Source: an uncultured Christensenellaceae bacterium | GTDB lineage: Bacteria; Bacillota; Clostridia; Christensenellales; Aristaeellaceae | Reading direction: 5' to 3' | Assembly: GCA_905234985.1 (NCBI GenBank) | Contig: CAJOJQ010000001.1 | Span: 62,001 to 126,000 of the forward strand | Length of the DNA: 64,000 nucleotides | Shown: in pieces, positions 7,921 through 16,144 of the stretch | How the letters are laid out: the number at the start of each line of letters is the position of its first letter | How positions within the stretch are numbered: the first letter of the stretch is position 1 | Program-made: the position numbers and the translations under genes | The notes under the pieces: model-generated | What the model was told of the DNA's origin: nothing | Seen by the model: the letters and a program-made list of their open reading frames with translations, nothing else | Database searches by the model: none

Positions 7921-10900
7921 TTACCGCGCTTTGGGTTCCTCTTTGGGTGCTTCTTTCGGTTCTTCCTTCTTGGGTTCCTCTTTGGGTTCTTCCTTGGGCC
8001 GCTCCTGGGCGGGGTACAGGGTGTTCAGGTCGATTTGCCCCTCGTCGATGAGCTGGAGCAGGATGTCCGCCATTTGGGGATCGAACTGCGCGCCCCGGCC
8101 CTTTTGAATTTCTCCCAGCACGTAGCTGAAATCCATCTGCTTGCGGTATACGCGGTTGGCGGTCATGGCGTCGAAGGCGTCAGCCACGCCGATGATGCGG
8201 GCGAACAGGGGGATATCCTCGCCCTTGATGCCGGAGGGGTAGCCCCTTCCGTCGTAGCGCTCGTGATGGTACAGCGCCCCTTCCACCACGTGGTCGATCA
8301 GGGTGAAATCCTTTAAGATTTCCGCGCCGCGCAGGGTGTGGGATTTCATCACGGCGTATTCCTCGTCGGTCAGCTTGGCGGGCTTATTCAGGATGCTGTC
8401 CGGGATGCCGATTTTGCCGATGTCGTGCATCAGCGCCGTTTTTCGGATGCTTTCGCAGTCCTTTTCCGAAAGTCCCAAGCGGCGGGCGATCATGGTGGAG
8501 TACTGGCTCACGCGCTGGGAATGCTGGCTGGTGCGCTCGTCCTTGGCGTCCACGGCCTTGGCGATGGCGAAGATGGTTTCGTTGCCCATCTGAATCTGCT
8601 GCTGGGCCAGGGCCAGTTCCCGCTTCTGGATATCCAGGGTGCGCTGCACCTGGGTGCGCATGATGTACCAGGTGAACCAGGAAACGGCCAAAATCAGCAC
8701 CGCCAGCATGTAGATCACGAACCAGGGGTGATCGTAGAACGCCTTTTCCTTCACCAGGCTGTAGGTTCTTTCGGTGATGGGGGTTTCCCCGGCGCTGTCC
8801 ATCACCGCCAAATGGAAGGTGTAGGAGCCGGAGGGCAGGTTGGTGTACACGATGTTGTTCAGGCTGCTTTGGGGCATCACAGCCCACTCGCTGTCAAAAC
8901 CCTCGATATAGAAGCCTATCATGGGGTCCTGGATGGAGTAATTGATGATTTCGGGGTAGATATCCACCTTGTACGCGCCGCGGCTCAGGGTGATGGCGCT
9001 GCCGTCGGCCATGTTCACTGGTTCGCCGTCTTCCTTGACGGAGGAAAGCATCATGCGGTAGGAATGCACGCCGGTATCGTACCGGCCCGGATTGATGACG
9101 TACACGCCCGTATCGCAGGGCAGGAACAGGCTGTCGCTTCCCGCGTCGTAATGGTTCCAGGAGTTGGCGGTCAGGCTGCTGGTCAGGCCCCGGCGGGAAT
9201 CCAGCAGGTCGTAGTGCATATCCTCTTTGCCGGAAAGCAGCTCGTCGTGATCCACCACGTAAATGCCCGCGCTGCTCATGACGAACAGGGTGTCATTGTT
9301 CCTGATCCACACGTCGTAGTTGTTGAAGTAGGGGAAATTGTTCAGCGTGCGCACGCCGCCGTTTTCGTCCATGTAGCAAAGGCCGTTGCTGGTCACAATG
9401 AACAGGCCGCCGGTCTTTTCGTCCTTCACCGTGCGCAGGATCACTTCGCTGCTAAGCCCGTCCTGCCGGGTGATCATTCGCGTCACCTGGCCGTCGGTCA
9501 GCTCGGCGATGCCGTCGCCGTCCGTACCCACCAGCACCCGGCCCGGCTCCATTTCCGTGGCGGTCAGGATCATGGAATTGATCAGGCCCTCGGCGTAGCC
9601 GATGGTACGCAGCACCTGATGGTCCCGGATAAAGCTGATGCCCGTATCGCCCCCCGCCAAAATGGAACCGTCGGAAAGCTGGGTCACCAGCCTGGAACGG
9701 TTGCCGAAGGAGCCGTTTTTGGCGTTGTACCAGTATTGCTCCCCTTCCGGCGTGACCTCCAGCAGGCCGCTGCCGTAGGTGCATACCCACAGATGGCTTT
9801 CCGCGTCCACATACATGCAGCGGATGCGGGAGCCGGAAAGCAGCTTTGTCAGATCGTTTTCAATGGCCCCCCGGCAGTTTTCGTCCACGATGTCCAGGCC
9901 TTTGTCGGTGCCGATATAGTAAGCGCCCTGCCACTTTACGATGGTGTTCACCACCCGGCGGCTCATGCCGGCGGTGCTGTACACGTCCCGGAAGGCGGAG
10001 GGGGCCAGGCGCAAAAGGCCCAGCCGGGAGGAGGTAAACCACAGGTTGCCCTGGTAGTCGATGAGCATATTGTCGATGGAGTTGTTGAAATCGTTGGTGT
10101 TGATGCGGTGGAACTCGCCCTCCCAGTCCATATAGCCCACGCCGTTGTCCGCGCTGATGAACAATTCGCCGTTGTCCAGCCAGCTCAAATCCTTTAAGCT
10201 GTTCAGCCCCTCGCAGATCATCATCCCGGCGGGTTCAAAATACCCTTCGGAAATATCGAAAAGATAGATGTGGTTGGAAGTGGTGCCCGCAAGCAGGCGG
10301 CCCTGGCCGTCGAAGCAGCAGGATTTGAACACTTCCTGGCCGTTGGTGATCTGGCGGGAGCTTAAAATGCGCCCCTCCTTCATCAGGAACAGCCGCCCGT
10401 TGGAGGTCACGGCGGCCACGTGGCCCGCGCCGTCGGCGGCCACGTCGTCGGCGTAATTCACTTCAAACAGGGTGCTTTCCGTTTTGAGGCCGCTGTTCAG
10501 CGTGAGCACCTGCATGCTGCTGGTGGTGCCGACGTAGTAATACCCGTCGGCGCTCTGGATGATGGAGCGCACGGAATTGGAGGGCAGCCCCTGATCCTGA
10601 TCCACCACGTTGGCGATTTTTTCCCGGATGCAGATCGATAAGCCGTTGTCGTTGGTGCCGATCCACAGGCGGCCTTCCGCGTCCACGTACAGGCAGTTCA
10701 CATTGCGCACGGACTCATAATTGTCCATCCACAGAAATTCACGGCCGTTGTAGCGGTACAGGCCCGCATAGGTGCCGATCCACAGGATGCCGTCGTTGGT
10801 CTGGGCGATGTCGTTGGCCTCGCCGCAGGGCAGGCCGTTGCCGCTGCTGTACACCGTCTGCACGTAATCGGTGTAATTGTTGGCGTCCGGGGACAGGGGT

Positions 10901-11574
10901 TCCGCCGCACGGGCGGGCGCAGCCGCGCCCAGAACCAAACCCAGGGCCAGCAGGGCGCACAGAGCTTTCGCCGCCTTTCCCTGGGGCTTGCCCTCCGGCT
11001 GTTCTTCCTGATCCAGGCCCCGCTGTTTCATGATCCAATGGTATACCCGCAGGGCCGCATACAGCAGCAGCAGCGTCACCAGCCGATCCAGGAAATCAAT
11101 ATAAAATTCCCCCGTGATGATGCACAAAAACCACGGCACGCCGTTCTCCTGCAAAAAGTGGATCACGCCGTCGCCCCATTGGTTGCTGGTCATGCCGCCG
11201 TAAAACAGCACGTTCAGCGCCGTGGCGATGGCGGCGGAAAGCAGCGTGGCCTGGGATACCACGCTCATGGTGCCAAACAGCGTGTCCATTTTCCGCTTTT
11301 TCGCCGCGAAGCCCACGATCACGCCCACGGTGGCCCCGGTGAGGCCGTAGATGGAGGACACGTGGTTTTTCATGCCGAAAAGCAGGTTGCCCGTCATGCC
11401 CACGATGCCGCCGCACACCGGCCCCGCCGTGTAGGCGCACAGGGCGGTGCCGAAGCAGTCCAGCCACAGGGGAAGCTGAAAATGGGCCGCGAACAGCCGG
11501 AAGAAAAAGTTCACGATGATGCAGAACAGGATGAATAACGCAAACAGGGGCGCCTTCATATTTTTGAATTTCAT
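7921..11574 (-). CDS. Giant membrane sensor: ECF-S-like domain, beta-propeller, Y_Y_Y, HD-GYP
   Basis: 1217 residues. Order: 5-6 membrane helices (1-185) resembling an ECF transporter S component; a second hydrophobic stretch ending APARAAEP (about 200-224) that looks like an internal signal peptide; a long two-component-regulator propeller with repeated GILWIGTYAGL and GRLWIGTNDNGL motifs (about 230-830); a Y_Y_Y-like beta domain; a membrane helix; a coiled segment; and an HD-GYP phosphodiesterase with MHDIGKIGIP, HHERYDGRGYPSG and GVADAFDAMT intact. The end is a low-complexity PKEEPKEE tail. Likely an active cyclic di-GMP hydrolase gated by an outside ligand. I start at the second ATG (11572-11574), seven bases from GGGGG. 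Genes for binding proteins flank it. Confidence 0.88.
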   Translation of the reverse strand: MKFKNMKAPLFALFILFCIIVNFFFRLFAAHFQLPLWLDCFGTALCAYTAGPVCGGIVGMTGNLLFGMKNHVSSIYGLTGATVGVIVGFAAKKRKMDTLFGTMSVVSQATLLSAAIATALNVLFYGGMTSNQWGDGVIHFLQENGVPWFLCIITGEFYIDFLDRLVTLLLLYAALRVYHWIMKQRGLDQEEQPEGKPQGKAAKALCALLALGLVLGAAAPARAAEPLSPDANNYTDYVQTVYSSGNGLPCGEANDIAQTNDGILWIGTYAGLYRYNGREFLWMDNYESVRNVNCLYVDAEGRLWIGTNDNGLSICIREKIANVVDQDQGLPSNSVRSIIQSADGYYYVGTTSSMQVLTLNSGLKTESTLFEVNYADDVAADGAGHVAAVTSNGRLFLMKEGRILSSRQITNGQEVFKSCCFDGQGRLLAGTTSNHIYLFDISEGYFEPAGMMICEGLNSLKDLSWLDNGELFISADNGVGYMDWEGEFHRINTNDFNNSIDNMLIDYQGNLWFTSSRLGLLRLAPSAFRDVYSTAGMSRRVVNTIVKWQGAYYIGTDKGLDIVDENCRGAIENDLTKLLSGSRIRCMYVDAESHLWVCTYGSGLLEVTPEGEQYWYNAKNGSFGNRSRLVTQLSDGSILAGGDTGISFIRDHQVLRTIGYAEGLINSMILTATEMEPGRVLVGTDGDGIAELTDGQVTRMITRQDGLSSEVILRTVKDEKTGGLFIVTSNGLCYMDENGGVRTLNNFPYFNNYDVWIRNNDTLFVMSSAGIYVVDHDELLSGKEDMHYDLLDSRRGLTSSLTANSWNHYDAGSDSLFLPCDTGVYVINPGRYDTGVHSYRMMLSSVKEDGEPVNMADGSAITLSRGAYKVDIYPEIINYSIQDPMIGFYIEGFDSEWAVMPQSSLNNIVYTNLPSGSYTFHLAVMDSAGETPITERTYSLVKEKAFYDHPWFVIYMLAVLILAVSWFTWYIMRTQVQRTLDIQKRELALAQQQIQMGNETIFAIAKAVDAKDERTSQHSQRVSQYSTMIARRLGLSEKDCESIRKTALMHDIGKIGIPDSILNKPAKLTDEEYAVMKSHTLRGAEILKDFTLIDHVVEGALYHHERYDGRGYPSGIKGEDIPLFARIIGVADAFDAMTANRVYRKQMDFSYVLGEIQKGRGAQFDPQMADILLQLIDEGQIDLNTLYPAQERPKEEPKEEPKKEEPKEAPKEEPKAR

Positions 11575-11610
11575 GTTCATTCCCCCTTTGCGTGCCAGCA
11601 CGCATTCTTT

Positions 11611-12537
11611 TTAGCGCTTTTCCGCCTCCAGCTCCGTCGCCAGCTTCTGGTATTCGTCGTACCATGCCTGGTACTGTCCGGAGGAAAGCACCTCGTCGAT
11701 CACGCCGTTGACGAAATACAGCAATTGGATTTCGCCCTTGCGCCCGGCGATGCGGTCGCCCTCGAACTGTTCGTCCAGGTCGAACTGCACGCCCTCCACC
11801 ACCGTCAGGCCGGAGGTGGGATGGTTCTGAATATAGGCCACGGCCGTTTCCAAATCCACGATGGCGGCGTCGGCCACGCCCTCCCGCACCGCGCCGTACA
11901 CCTCCTGCATGGTGGAAAGGCGTCGGAATTCCTTGTAGGCCAGCACGTTTTCCGCCGTCTGGCTTTCCTGCAGGGAGCCGCTTTGGACCACGATCACCCG
12001 ATTGCTCAGGTCTTCGATGGTTTTGATTTCGTCCCGATCCGCCGCCCGGATCACCATGCCGCTGCTCACCGTCTCGCCGGAATAATAATACCCCTTGGAA
12101 AGGGTCATCATCACGGCGCGGGAGGGGGTGTAGGCCAGGGCGGAAACGGCTAAATCGCATTCCCCGTCTGCTACGGCAAACAGCACCCGGGAAAACTCCA
12201 TGGGCACGATTTCCAATTCAACGCCCATACGCCGGGCAATCAGCTTGGCCAGCTCCACGTCCGCCCCCACGTATTGCGCCTGGCCCGTTTGGGAAGGATC
12301 AATAAATTCCTGGGGCGGGAAATACGGCTCCATGGCCACCAGCAGCTTGCCCCGCAGGCGAATGCGCTCCAGCGCCCCCACCGCGTCCTCCGGGATGCCG
12401 TGGGTTACGTCCATGGAATTCTCCACGAAATTCCATTGGTTTTCCACGTATTGCGCTTCCGTTTCCTCCCCCAGGGCGGCGAAGGAAAAGCAAAGCAGCA
12501 GCGCAAAAAGCAGCGCCAGCAGCGTTTTATGATTCAC
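11611..12537 (-). CDS. Family 3 extracellular solute-binding protein
   Basis: 308 residues with an N-terminal signal peptide (about 5-22, ending FAALGEE). The body follows the amino-acid-binding (SBP_bac_3) fold: LRGKLLVAMEPYFPPQEF, GADVELAKLIARRMGVELEIV, DLAVSALAYTPSRA, and IVVQSGSLQESQ. I choose the GTG at 12535-12537, six bases after GAGGTG; an upstream ATG at 12576 would bury the signal peptide. No permease follows, and the next gene 36 bases on is the HD-GYP sensor, so it probably presents a ligand to that sensor, as related periplasmic domains do in histidine kinases. Confidence 0.85.
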   Translation of the reverse strand: MNHKTLLALLFALLLCFSFAALGEETEAQYVENQWNFVENSMDVTHGIPEDAVGALERIRLRGKLLVAMEPYFPPQEFIDPSQTGQAQYVGADVELAKLIARRMGVELEIVPMEFSRVLFAVADGECDLAVSALAYTPSRAVMMTLSKGYYYSGETVSSGMVIRAADRDEIKTIEDLSNRVIVVQSGSLQESQTAENVLAYKEFRRLSTMQEVYGAVREGVADAAIVDLETAVAYIQNHPTSGLTVVEGVQFDLDEQFEGDRIAGRKGEIQLLYFVNGVIDEVLSSGQYQAWYDEYQKLATELEAEKR

Positions 12538-12593
12538 GGCGGTCACCTCATCGCTTTCGTCGGCAAAAAACCGCAAAAAAACGGCACAAACCC

Positions 12594-12602
12594 ATTATAC
12601 CA
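12594..12602 (-). promoter_or_regulatory. Extended -10 promoter of the binding-protein/HD-GYP operon
   Basis: Minus-strand TGGTATAAT, about 57 bases upstream of the solute-binding-protein start. It is an extended -10 with a poor -35. Confidence 0.55.
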
Positions 12603-12772
12603 GCATTGACGGAAAAAAGCTACTATAAATGAAGTTTTGTTGAAAATGATTTCTTGATTTTGGAAATAAATTTATTTTGAAAAATGTTGATTTTGTTATT
12701 GATTTTTCAGGGGGGGAGGTGTGATATGATGAAATTGAGAGTAATTCCGGAAGACGAAAGGAGAATTTACCC

Positions 12773-13267
12773 ATGAAAAAGAATCTGCGCACCCTCCTGG
12801 CCGCCCTGCTGGCCCTGATCCTGATCCTGATCCTGTCCGCCACCGCCGCGCTGGCGGATGAACCCGATAGCAATTCCGGAATACCCATCGGCGAATTGAT
12901 CAACCCCGCCAGCGGCGACAACAACCCCGGCAGCGGCCCCAGCGAGAAGACCGGCGCTGCGTACCTCAGCATCCCCATGAGCGGCGAGGGCGTGGGCGAA
13001 CTTAAATTCGTTTCCACCCGCAAGTGCCTTGTTGCGAAGGACGGCTACAGGGAATATTTCGGCTTCCGGGTTGAAGACGGCAAGCTGATCTTCACCAACG
13101 CCGACGGCGTGGATACCGAAGTGGCGGTTGGCGAGGACGGCAGGGGCGCCCTGGAAGTCGCCCTGGGCAACGGCGAAACCTTCACCACGGAAATTAACCG
13201 CACCATGCTGAATTACATCGTCAATAACGGCGTGTTCCCCACCGAGAAGCAGAACGCACCCAAGTAA
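12773..13267 (+). CDS. Small exported protein of unknown function
   Basis: 164 residues. A clear signal peptide (residues 1-27, Leu/Ile-rich, ending ATAALADE) precedes a Ser/Gly/Pro/Asn-rich spacer (about 30-60) and a compact beta-rich domain with VEDGKLIFTNADGVDTEVAVGE. I do not recognise a family. AAAGGAG lies nine bases upstream of the ATG. It stands alone, divergent from the binding-protein/HD-GYP operon, with its own terminator at 13308. Confidence 0.7.
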   Translation: MKKNLRTLLAALLALILILILSATAALADEPDSNSGIPIGELINPASGDNNPGSGPSEKTGAAYLSIPMSGEGVGELKFVSTRKCLVAKDGYREYFGFRVEDGKLIFTNADGVDTEVAVGEDGRGALEVALGNGETFTTEINRTMLNYIVNNGVFPTEKQNAPK

Positions 13268-13307
13268 ACCGTGAATAGCGCCCCGCCCGGTTGGGCCGGA
13301 TAAAACG

Positions 13308-13349
13308 ATTCCCCTGTGCGAATGAACCGCACAGGGGAGTTGCATTTTT
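13308..13349 (+). terminator. Intrinsic terminator of the small exported protein gene
   Basis: TCCCCTGTGCG (13310-13320) pairs with CGCACAGGGGA (13328-13338) over a 7-base loop, and TTTTT follows a few bases later. Confidence 0.75.
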
Positions 13350-13378
13350 GGGGGCGGCATATACCGGCGCATCTGATG

Positions 13379-13618
13379 AACCCAGGCCGAACGAAGGCGA
13401 AAATACCAATTTGCGTTGTAGGGGCGGATAATATCCGCCCGCCACCCGTGGAATGTCGGTTCCGTTGGATTTCAAAACATTCATTCTATCCGCCCGCCAC
13501 CCGTGACATGATCGGAATGTTGAATTTCCGGCGTTCATGACATCCGGCAATGGGCGGGCGGATCATATCCGCCCCTACGCCATTTCATTGAAACCATCGC
13601 CTTCGTTCAGGCTGGGTT
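13379..13618. repeat. Composite inverted-repeat element (MITE-like)
   Basis: Outer ends of 22 bp match in 20 positions as an inverted repeat (13379-13400 and 13597-13618; GAACGAAGGCGA core). Inside are inverted 26-bp ends (13418-13443 and 13553-13578) starting GTAGGGGCGGAT, each itself a palindrome, and a 19-bp direct repeat TATCCGCCCGCCACCCGTG at 13432 and 13487. No coding capacity. It fills the convergent space between the small exported protein and metG. Confidence 0.75.
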
Positions 13619-13651
13619 TTGTTCGCTGCCTTGGGTTTACAACGATGATAT

Positions 13652-15673
13652 TTACCCAATTTCCGCGCCGTCGGGCATGATGGGATCGGCGGTGAGCAGG
13701 CGCAGGGTTTCGCTTCCGTCCTCATTCACCTTCACGGCGGACAGCAGCATGCCCTGGCTTTCGATGCCCATGATCTTCCGGGGGGCCAGGTTCGCCAGCA
13801 GGATCAGCTTCTTTCCCACCAAATCCTCGGGATCGTGGAACTTGGCGATGCCGGAAAGCACGGTGCGTTCCTCGTCACCCAAGGACAAACGGAATTTCAG
13901 CAGCTTTTCGCTCTTTTCCACCCGTTCGCAGGAAATGACGCGAACCACCCGCAGCTTGATCTTCTCGAAATCGTCAAAGCCGATGCAGCCCTCGGGAATC
14001 TCCACCTTCTTCTTTTCCTTTTCCTTCTTTTCGGGCTTCTTTTCTTCTTTCTTTTCAGGCGCGTTTTTTTCTTCCTTCTTTTCTTCCTTGCCGCTTAAGG
14101 CTTCCAGTTCCTTTGTCACGTCGATGCGGGGGAACAGGGCTTCGCCCTTATGCACTTTCAATCCCTGGGGCAGCGCGCCGAAAGAAGCCAGGGAATCCCA
14201 GGCTTTCAGGGCTTCGTCCTGTACGCCTAACTGTTCAAAGATGCGGGCGGGGGTGGAGGGCATGAAGGGTTGGATCAGCACGGCCACGAAGCGCACGCAT
14301 TCCGCCAGGGTCAAAAGAACGTTGGCGAGCCGGTCCTTCTTCTCCGGATCCTTGCCCAGCACCCAGGGCTGGGTCAGGTCGATGTACTTGTTGCATTCGC
14401 CGATGACCTTCCAAATCTCCACCAGGGCCTGGGAGAACTGCAGCTTGTCCATCTGCTCCGAAACCAGGCCGGGCAGGGCGGCGCAATGCTCTTTGATGGG
14501 ATTGTCCAGCGCTTCGTCCACCGCGCCCGTCCAGGCGGGAGTCACGCCGTCGAAGTATTTTTCGATCATGGCGACCGTGCGGGACACCAGGTTGCCCAAA
14601 TCGTTAGCCAAATCGGCGTTCATGCGGGTCAGGAAGGATTCGTTGGTGTAGTTGCCGTCCGCGCCGAAGGGCATTTCGCGCATGAGGTAATAGCGCAGGC
14701 TGTCCACCCCGTAGCGGGCCACGATGGGCTGGGGATAGACCACGTTGCCCTTGGATTTGCTCATGCGGTCCGCCCCGAAGAGCAGCCAGCCGTGGCCGAA
14801 CACCTGCTTGGGCAGGGGCAGGCCTAAGGCGTGGAGCATGATGGGCCAGTAAATGGTATGGAAGCGCACGATCTCCTTGCCCACCAGATGCACGTCGGCG
14901 GGCCAGTACTTCTTAAAGAGTTCGTCGTGATCGGTGCCGTAGCCTAAGGCGGTGATGTAGTTGGACAGGGCGTCGATCCACACGTATACGGTATGCTTTT
15001 CGTCAAAGTCCACCGGGATGCCCCACTTCACGCTGGTGCGGCTGACGCACAGGTCCTGGAGGCCGGGCTTTAAGAAGTTGTTGAGCATTTCGTTGGCGCG
15101 CTTGGCGGGCTGAATGAAATCGGGATGGGTCTCGATGTAGTCGATCATCCAATCCTGATATTTGCTCATACGGAAGAAATAGCTTTCCTCCTTCATGGGC
15201 TGGCAGGGGCGGCCGCAGTCGGGGCACACCTTTTCCCCGTCCTTTTCCACCAGCTGGGTGGGGGTCCAGAAGGATTCACAGGGGGTACAGTACATGCCTT
15301 CATACTCGGCCTTGTAAATGTCGCCCTGCTCGTAGAACTGGCGGAAGATTTTCTGCACGATCTTGGTGTGCCGCTCCTCGCTGGTGCGGATGAAATCGTC
15401 GTATTCGATGTTCATCAGCTTCCAGAGCTGCTTGGTTTCATCCACGATCTTGTCCACGTACTGGATGGGGGAAACGCCCGCTTCGGCGGCCTTCTTTTCG
15501 ATCTTCTGGCCGTGTTCGTCGGTGCCGGTGAGGAAATAGGTATCATACCCCTGCATCTTCTTGAACCGGGTCATGGTATCCGCCGCCACGGTGGTGTAGG
15601 TGTGGCCGATGGTCATGTTGCCCGAGGGGTAGTAGATGGGCGTGGTGATGTAGAAGGTTTTCTTGTCAGCCAT
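13652..15673 (-). CDS. metG: Methionyl-tRNA synthetase with C-terminal tRNA-binding domain
   Basis: 673 residues. Charges tRNA-Met. The HIGH-equivalent is YYPSGNMTIGHTYT (about residues 12-25), zinc ligands appear as CTPCESF and CPDCGRPC (about 125-150), and RMSKSKGNV is the KMSKS loop (about 300). A very Lys/Glu-rich linker (about 535-565) joins an EMAP/Arc1p-like tRNA-binding domain at the end. The start is MADKKTFYITTP at 15671-15673, with AAGGAAG upstream; the open frame continues upstream only through the untranslated T-box leader. Expression should respond to uncharged tRNA-Met. Confidence 0.97.
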   Translation of the reverse strand: MADKKTFYITTPIYYPSGNMTIGHTYTTVAADTMTRFKKMQGYDTYFLTGTDEHGQKIEKKAAEAGVSPIQYVDKIVDETKQLWKLMNIEYDDFIRTSEERHTKIVQKIFRQFYEQGDIYKAEYEGMYCTPCESFWTPTQLVEKDGEKVCPDCGRPCQPMKEESYFFRMSKYQDWMIDYIETHPDFIQPAKRANEMLNNFLKPGLQDLCVSRTSVKWGIPVDFDEKHTVYVWIDALSNYITALGYGTDHDELFKKYWPADVHLVGKEIVRFHTIYWPIMLHALGLPLPKQVFGHGWLLFGADRMSKSKGNVVYPQPIVARYGVDSLRYYLMREMPFGADGNYTNESFLTRMNADLANDLGNLVSRTVAMIEKYFDGVTPAWTGAVDEALDNPIKEHCAALPGLVSEQMDKLQFSQALVEIWKVIGECNKYIDLTQPWVLGKDPEKKDRLANVLLTLAECVRFVAVLIQPFMPSTPARIFEQLGVQDEALKAWDSLASFGALPQGLKVHKGEALFPRIDVTKELEALSGKEEKKEEKNAPEKKEEKKPEKKEKEKKKVEIPEGCIGFDDFEKIKLRVVRVISCERVEKSEKLLKFRLSLGDEERTVLSGIAKFHDPEDLVGKKLILLANLAPRKIMGIESQGMLLSAVKVNEDGSETLRLLTADPIMPDGAEIG

Positions 15674-15705
15674 ATGATCTTCTTCCTTTCCATTGATGCG
15701 GTAAG

Positions 15706-15743
15706 AAAAATCCCCCGCATCGATTGATTTCTCGATGCAGGGG
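15706..15743 (-). terminator. T-box terminator hairpin
   Basis: Minus-strand CCCC-TGCATCGA pairs with TCGATGC-GGGG (one bulged base) and is followed by ATTTTTC. It is the alternative to the antiterminator formed with the T-box bulge. Confidence 0.88.
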
Positions 15744-15784
15744 CGTAAAAATACGCTGTACCACCCTGATTCGCGCGTTCCCGT

Positions 15785-15854
15785 CCCCTTATGGCTTTCT
15801 TGGAAAGGGGCCTGGGGGAAACCATTCTTTGGCCCCCAAAGAATGGTTTCCCCC
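15785..15854 (-). repeat. Structured repeat element, short form (copy B), inside the T-box leader
   Basis: A 19-bp perfect hairpin (15814-15832 with 15836-15854; GGGGGAAACCATTCTTTGG arm) next to the end module CCCCTTATGGCTTTCTTGG with AAAGGGG. It reads in the same orientation to the metG transcript as the other copies do to the genes they follow, but here no gene precedes it. Confidence 0.88.
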
Positions 15855-16042
15855 AGAAAACTCATTCTCAAACGCGCCTTCATTCAGCGGATATCGGCGC
15901 TGCCCGGCGGGGGCTGAACGTGCTTGCCCTCGCATGCTCCGGGGCCATGTTCCCCTGCCGTCCGCCGCCGCGCTTCCACCTGTTCGCGGCTCTCTTGGGG
16001 CGACCTTGCCGGGTACTCTTCCCTTCCTCGCATGTGCCTTAT

Positions 16043-16071
16043 ATCTTACCGATTTTCAGCGCAATTGTCAA
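16043..16071 (-). promoter_or_regulatory. metG promoter
   Basis: Minus-strand TTGACA (16066-16071), 17-base spacer, TAAGAT (16043-16048). It starts the T-box leader. Confidence 0.85.
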
Positions 16072-16078
16072 GCAATTC

Positions 16079-16107
16079 TTGCGTTTCTTGCCAAAATCCC
16101 TTATAAT
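16079..16107 (+). promoter_or_regulatory. Promoter of the first MATE gene
   Basis: TTGCGT (16079-16084), 17-base spacer, TATAAT (16102-16107), 38 bases before the chosen start. It lies back-to-back with the metG promoter. Confidence 0.7.
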
Positions 16108-16144
16108 GGCTGGTGCCCATTTTTTCTGGAAGCGGAGGACTTGC

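Larger units (their letters stand above)
15706..16037 (-). promoter_or_regulatory. T-box riboswitch leader (Met specifier) of metG
   Basis: Minus-strand leader of about 330 nt. Stem I has AGTA (16014-16017) opposite the specifier loop, where ATG (15946-15948, in GGAACATGGCC) matches methionine. The T-box AGGGTGGTACAGCG is at 15754-15767, with the terminator next. A stem III candidate, GCGCGTT with AACGCGC, is split by an inserted structured repeat (15785-15854), making the leader longer than usual. Confidence 0.92.

Noticed and set aside
8338-10197. 619-codon open frame on the plus strand opposite the HD-GYP sensor gene
   Set aside because: It is the antisense frame of a G+C-rich gene; composition is rich in His, Gln, Gly and Val, with no motif or ribosome site. 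The minus-strand gene has clear domains.
12595-13023. 142-codon minus-strand frame opposite the small exported protein
   Set aside because: Antisense to a gene with signal peptide and good ribosome site, and it covers the operon promoter.
15674-15883. Upstream in-frame extension of metG
   Set aside because: It runs through the T-box terminator, T-box motif and inserted hairpin, all untranslated leader.
15791-16144. Upstream extension of the MATE gene
   Set aside because: It reads through the inserted repeat and the metG leader on the opposite strand; promoter and GGAGG place the start at 16145.
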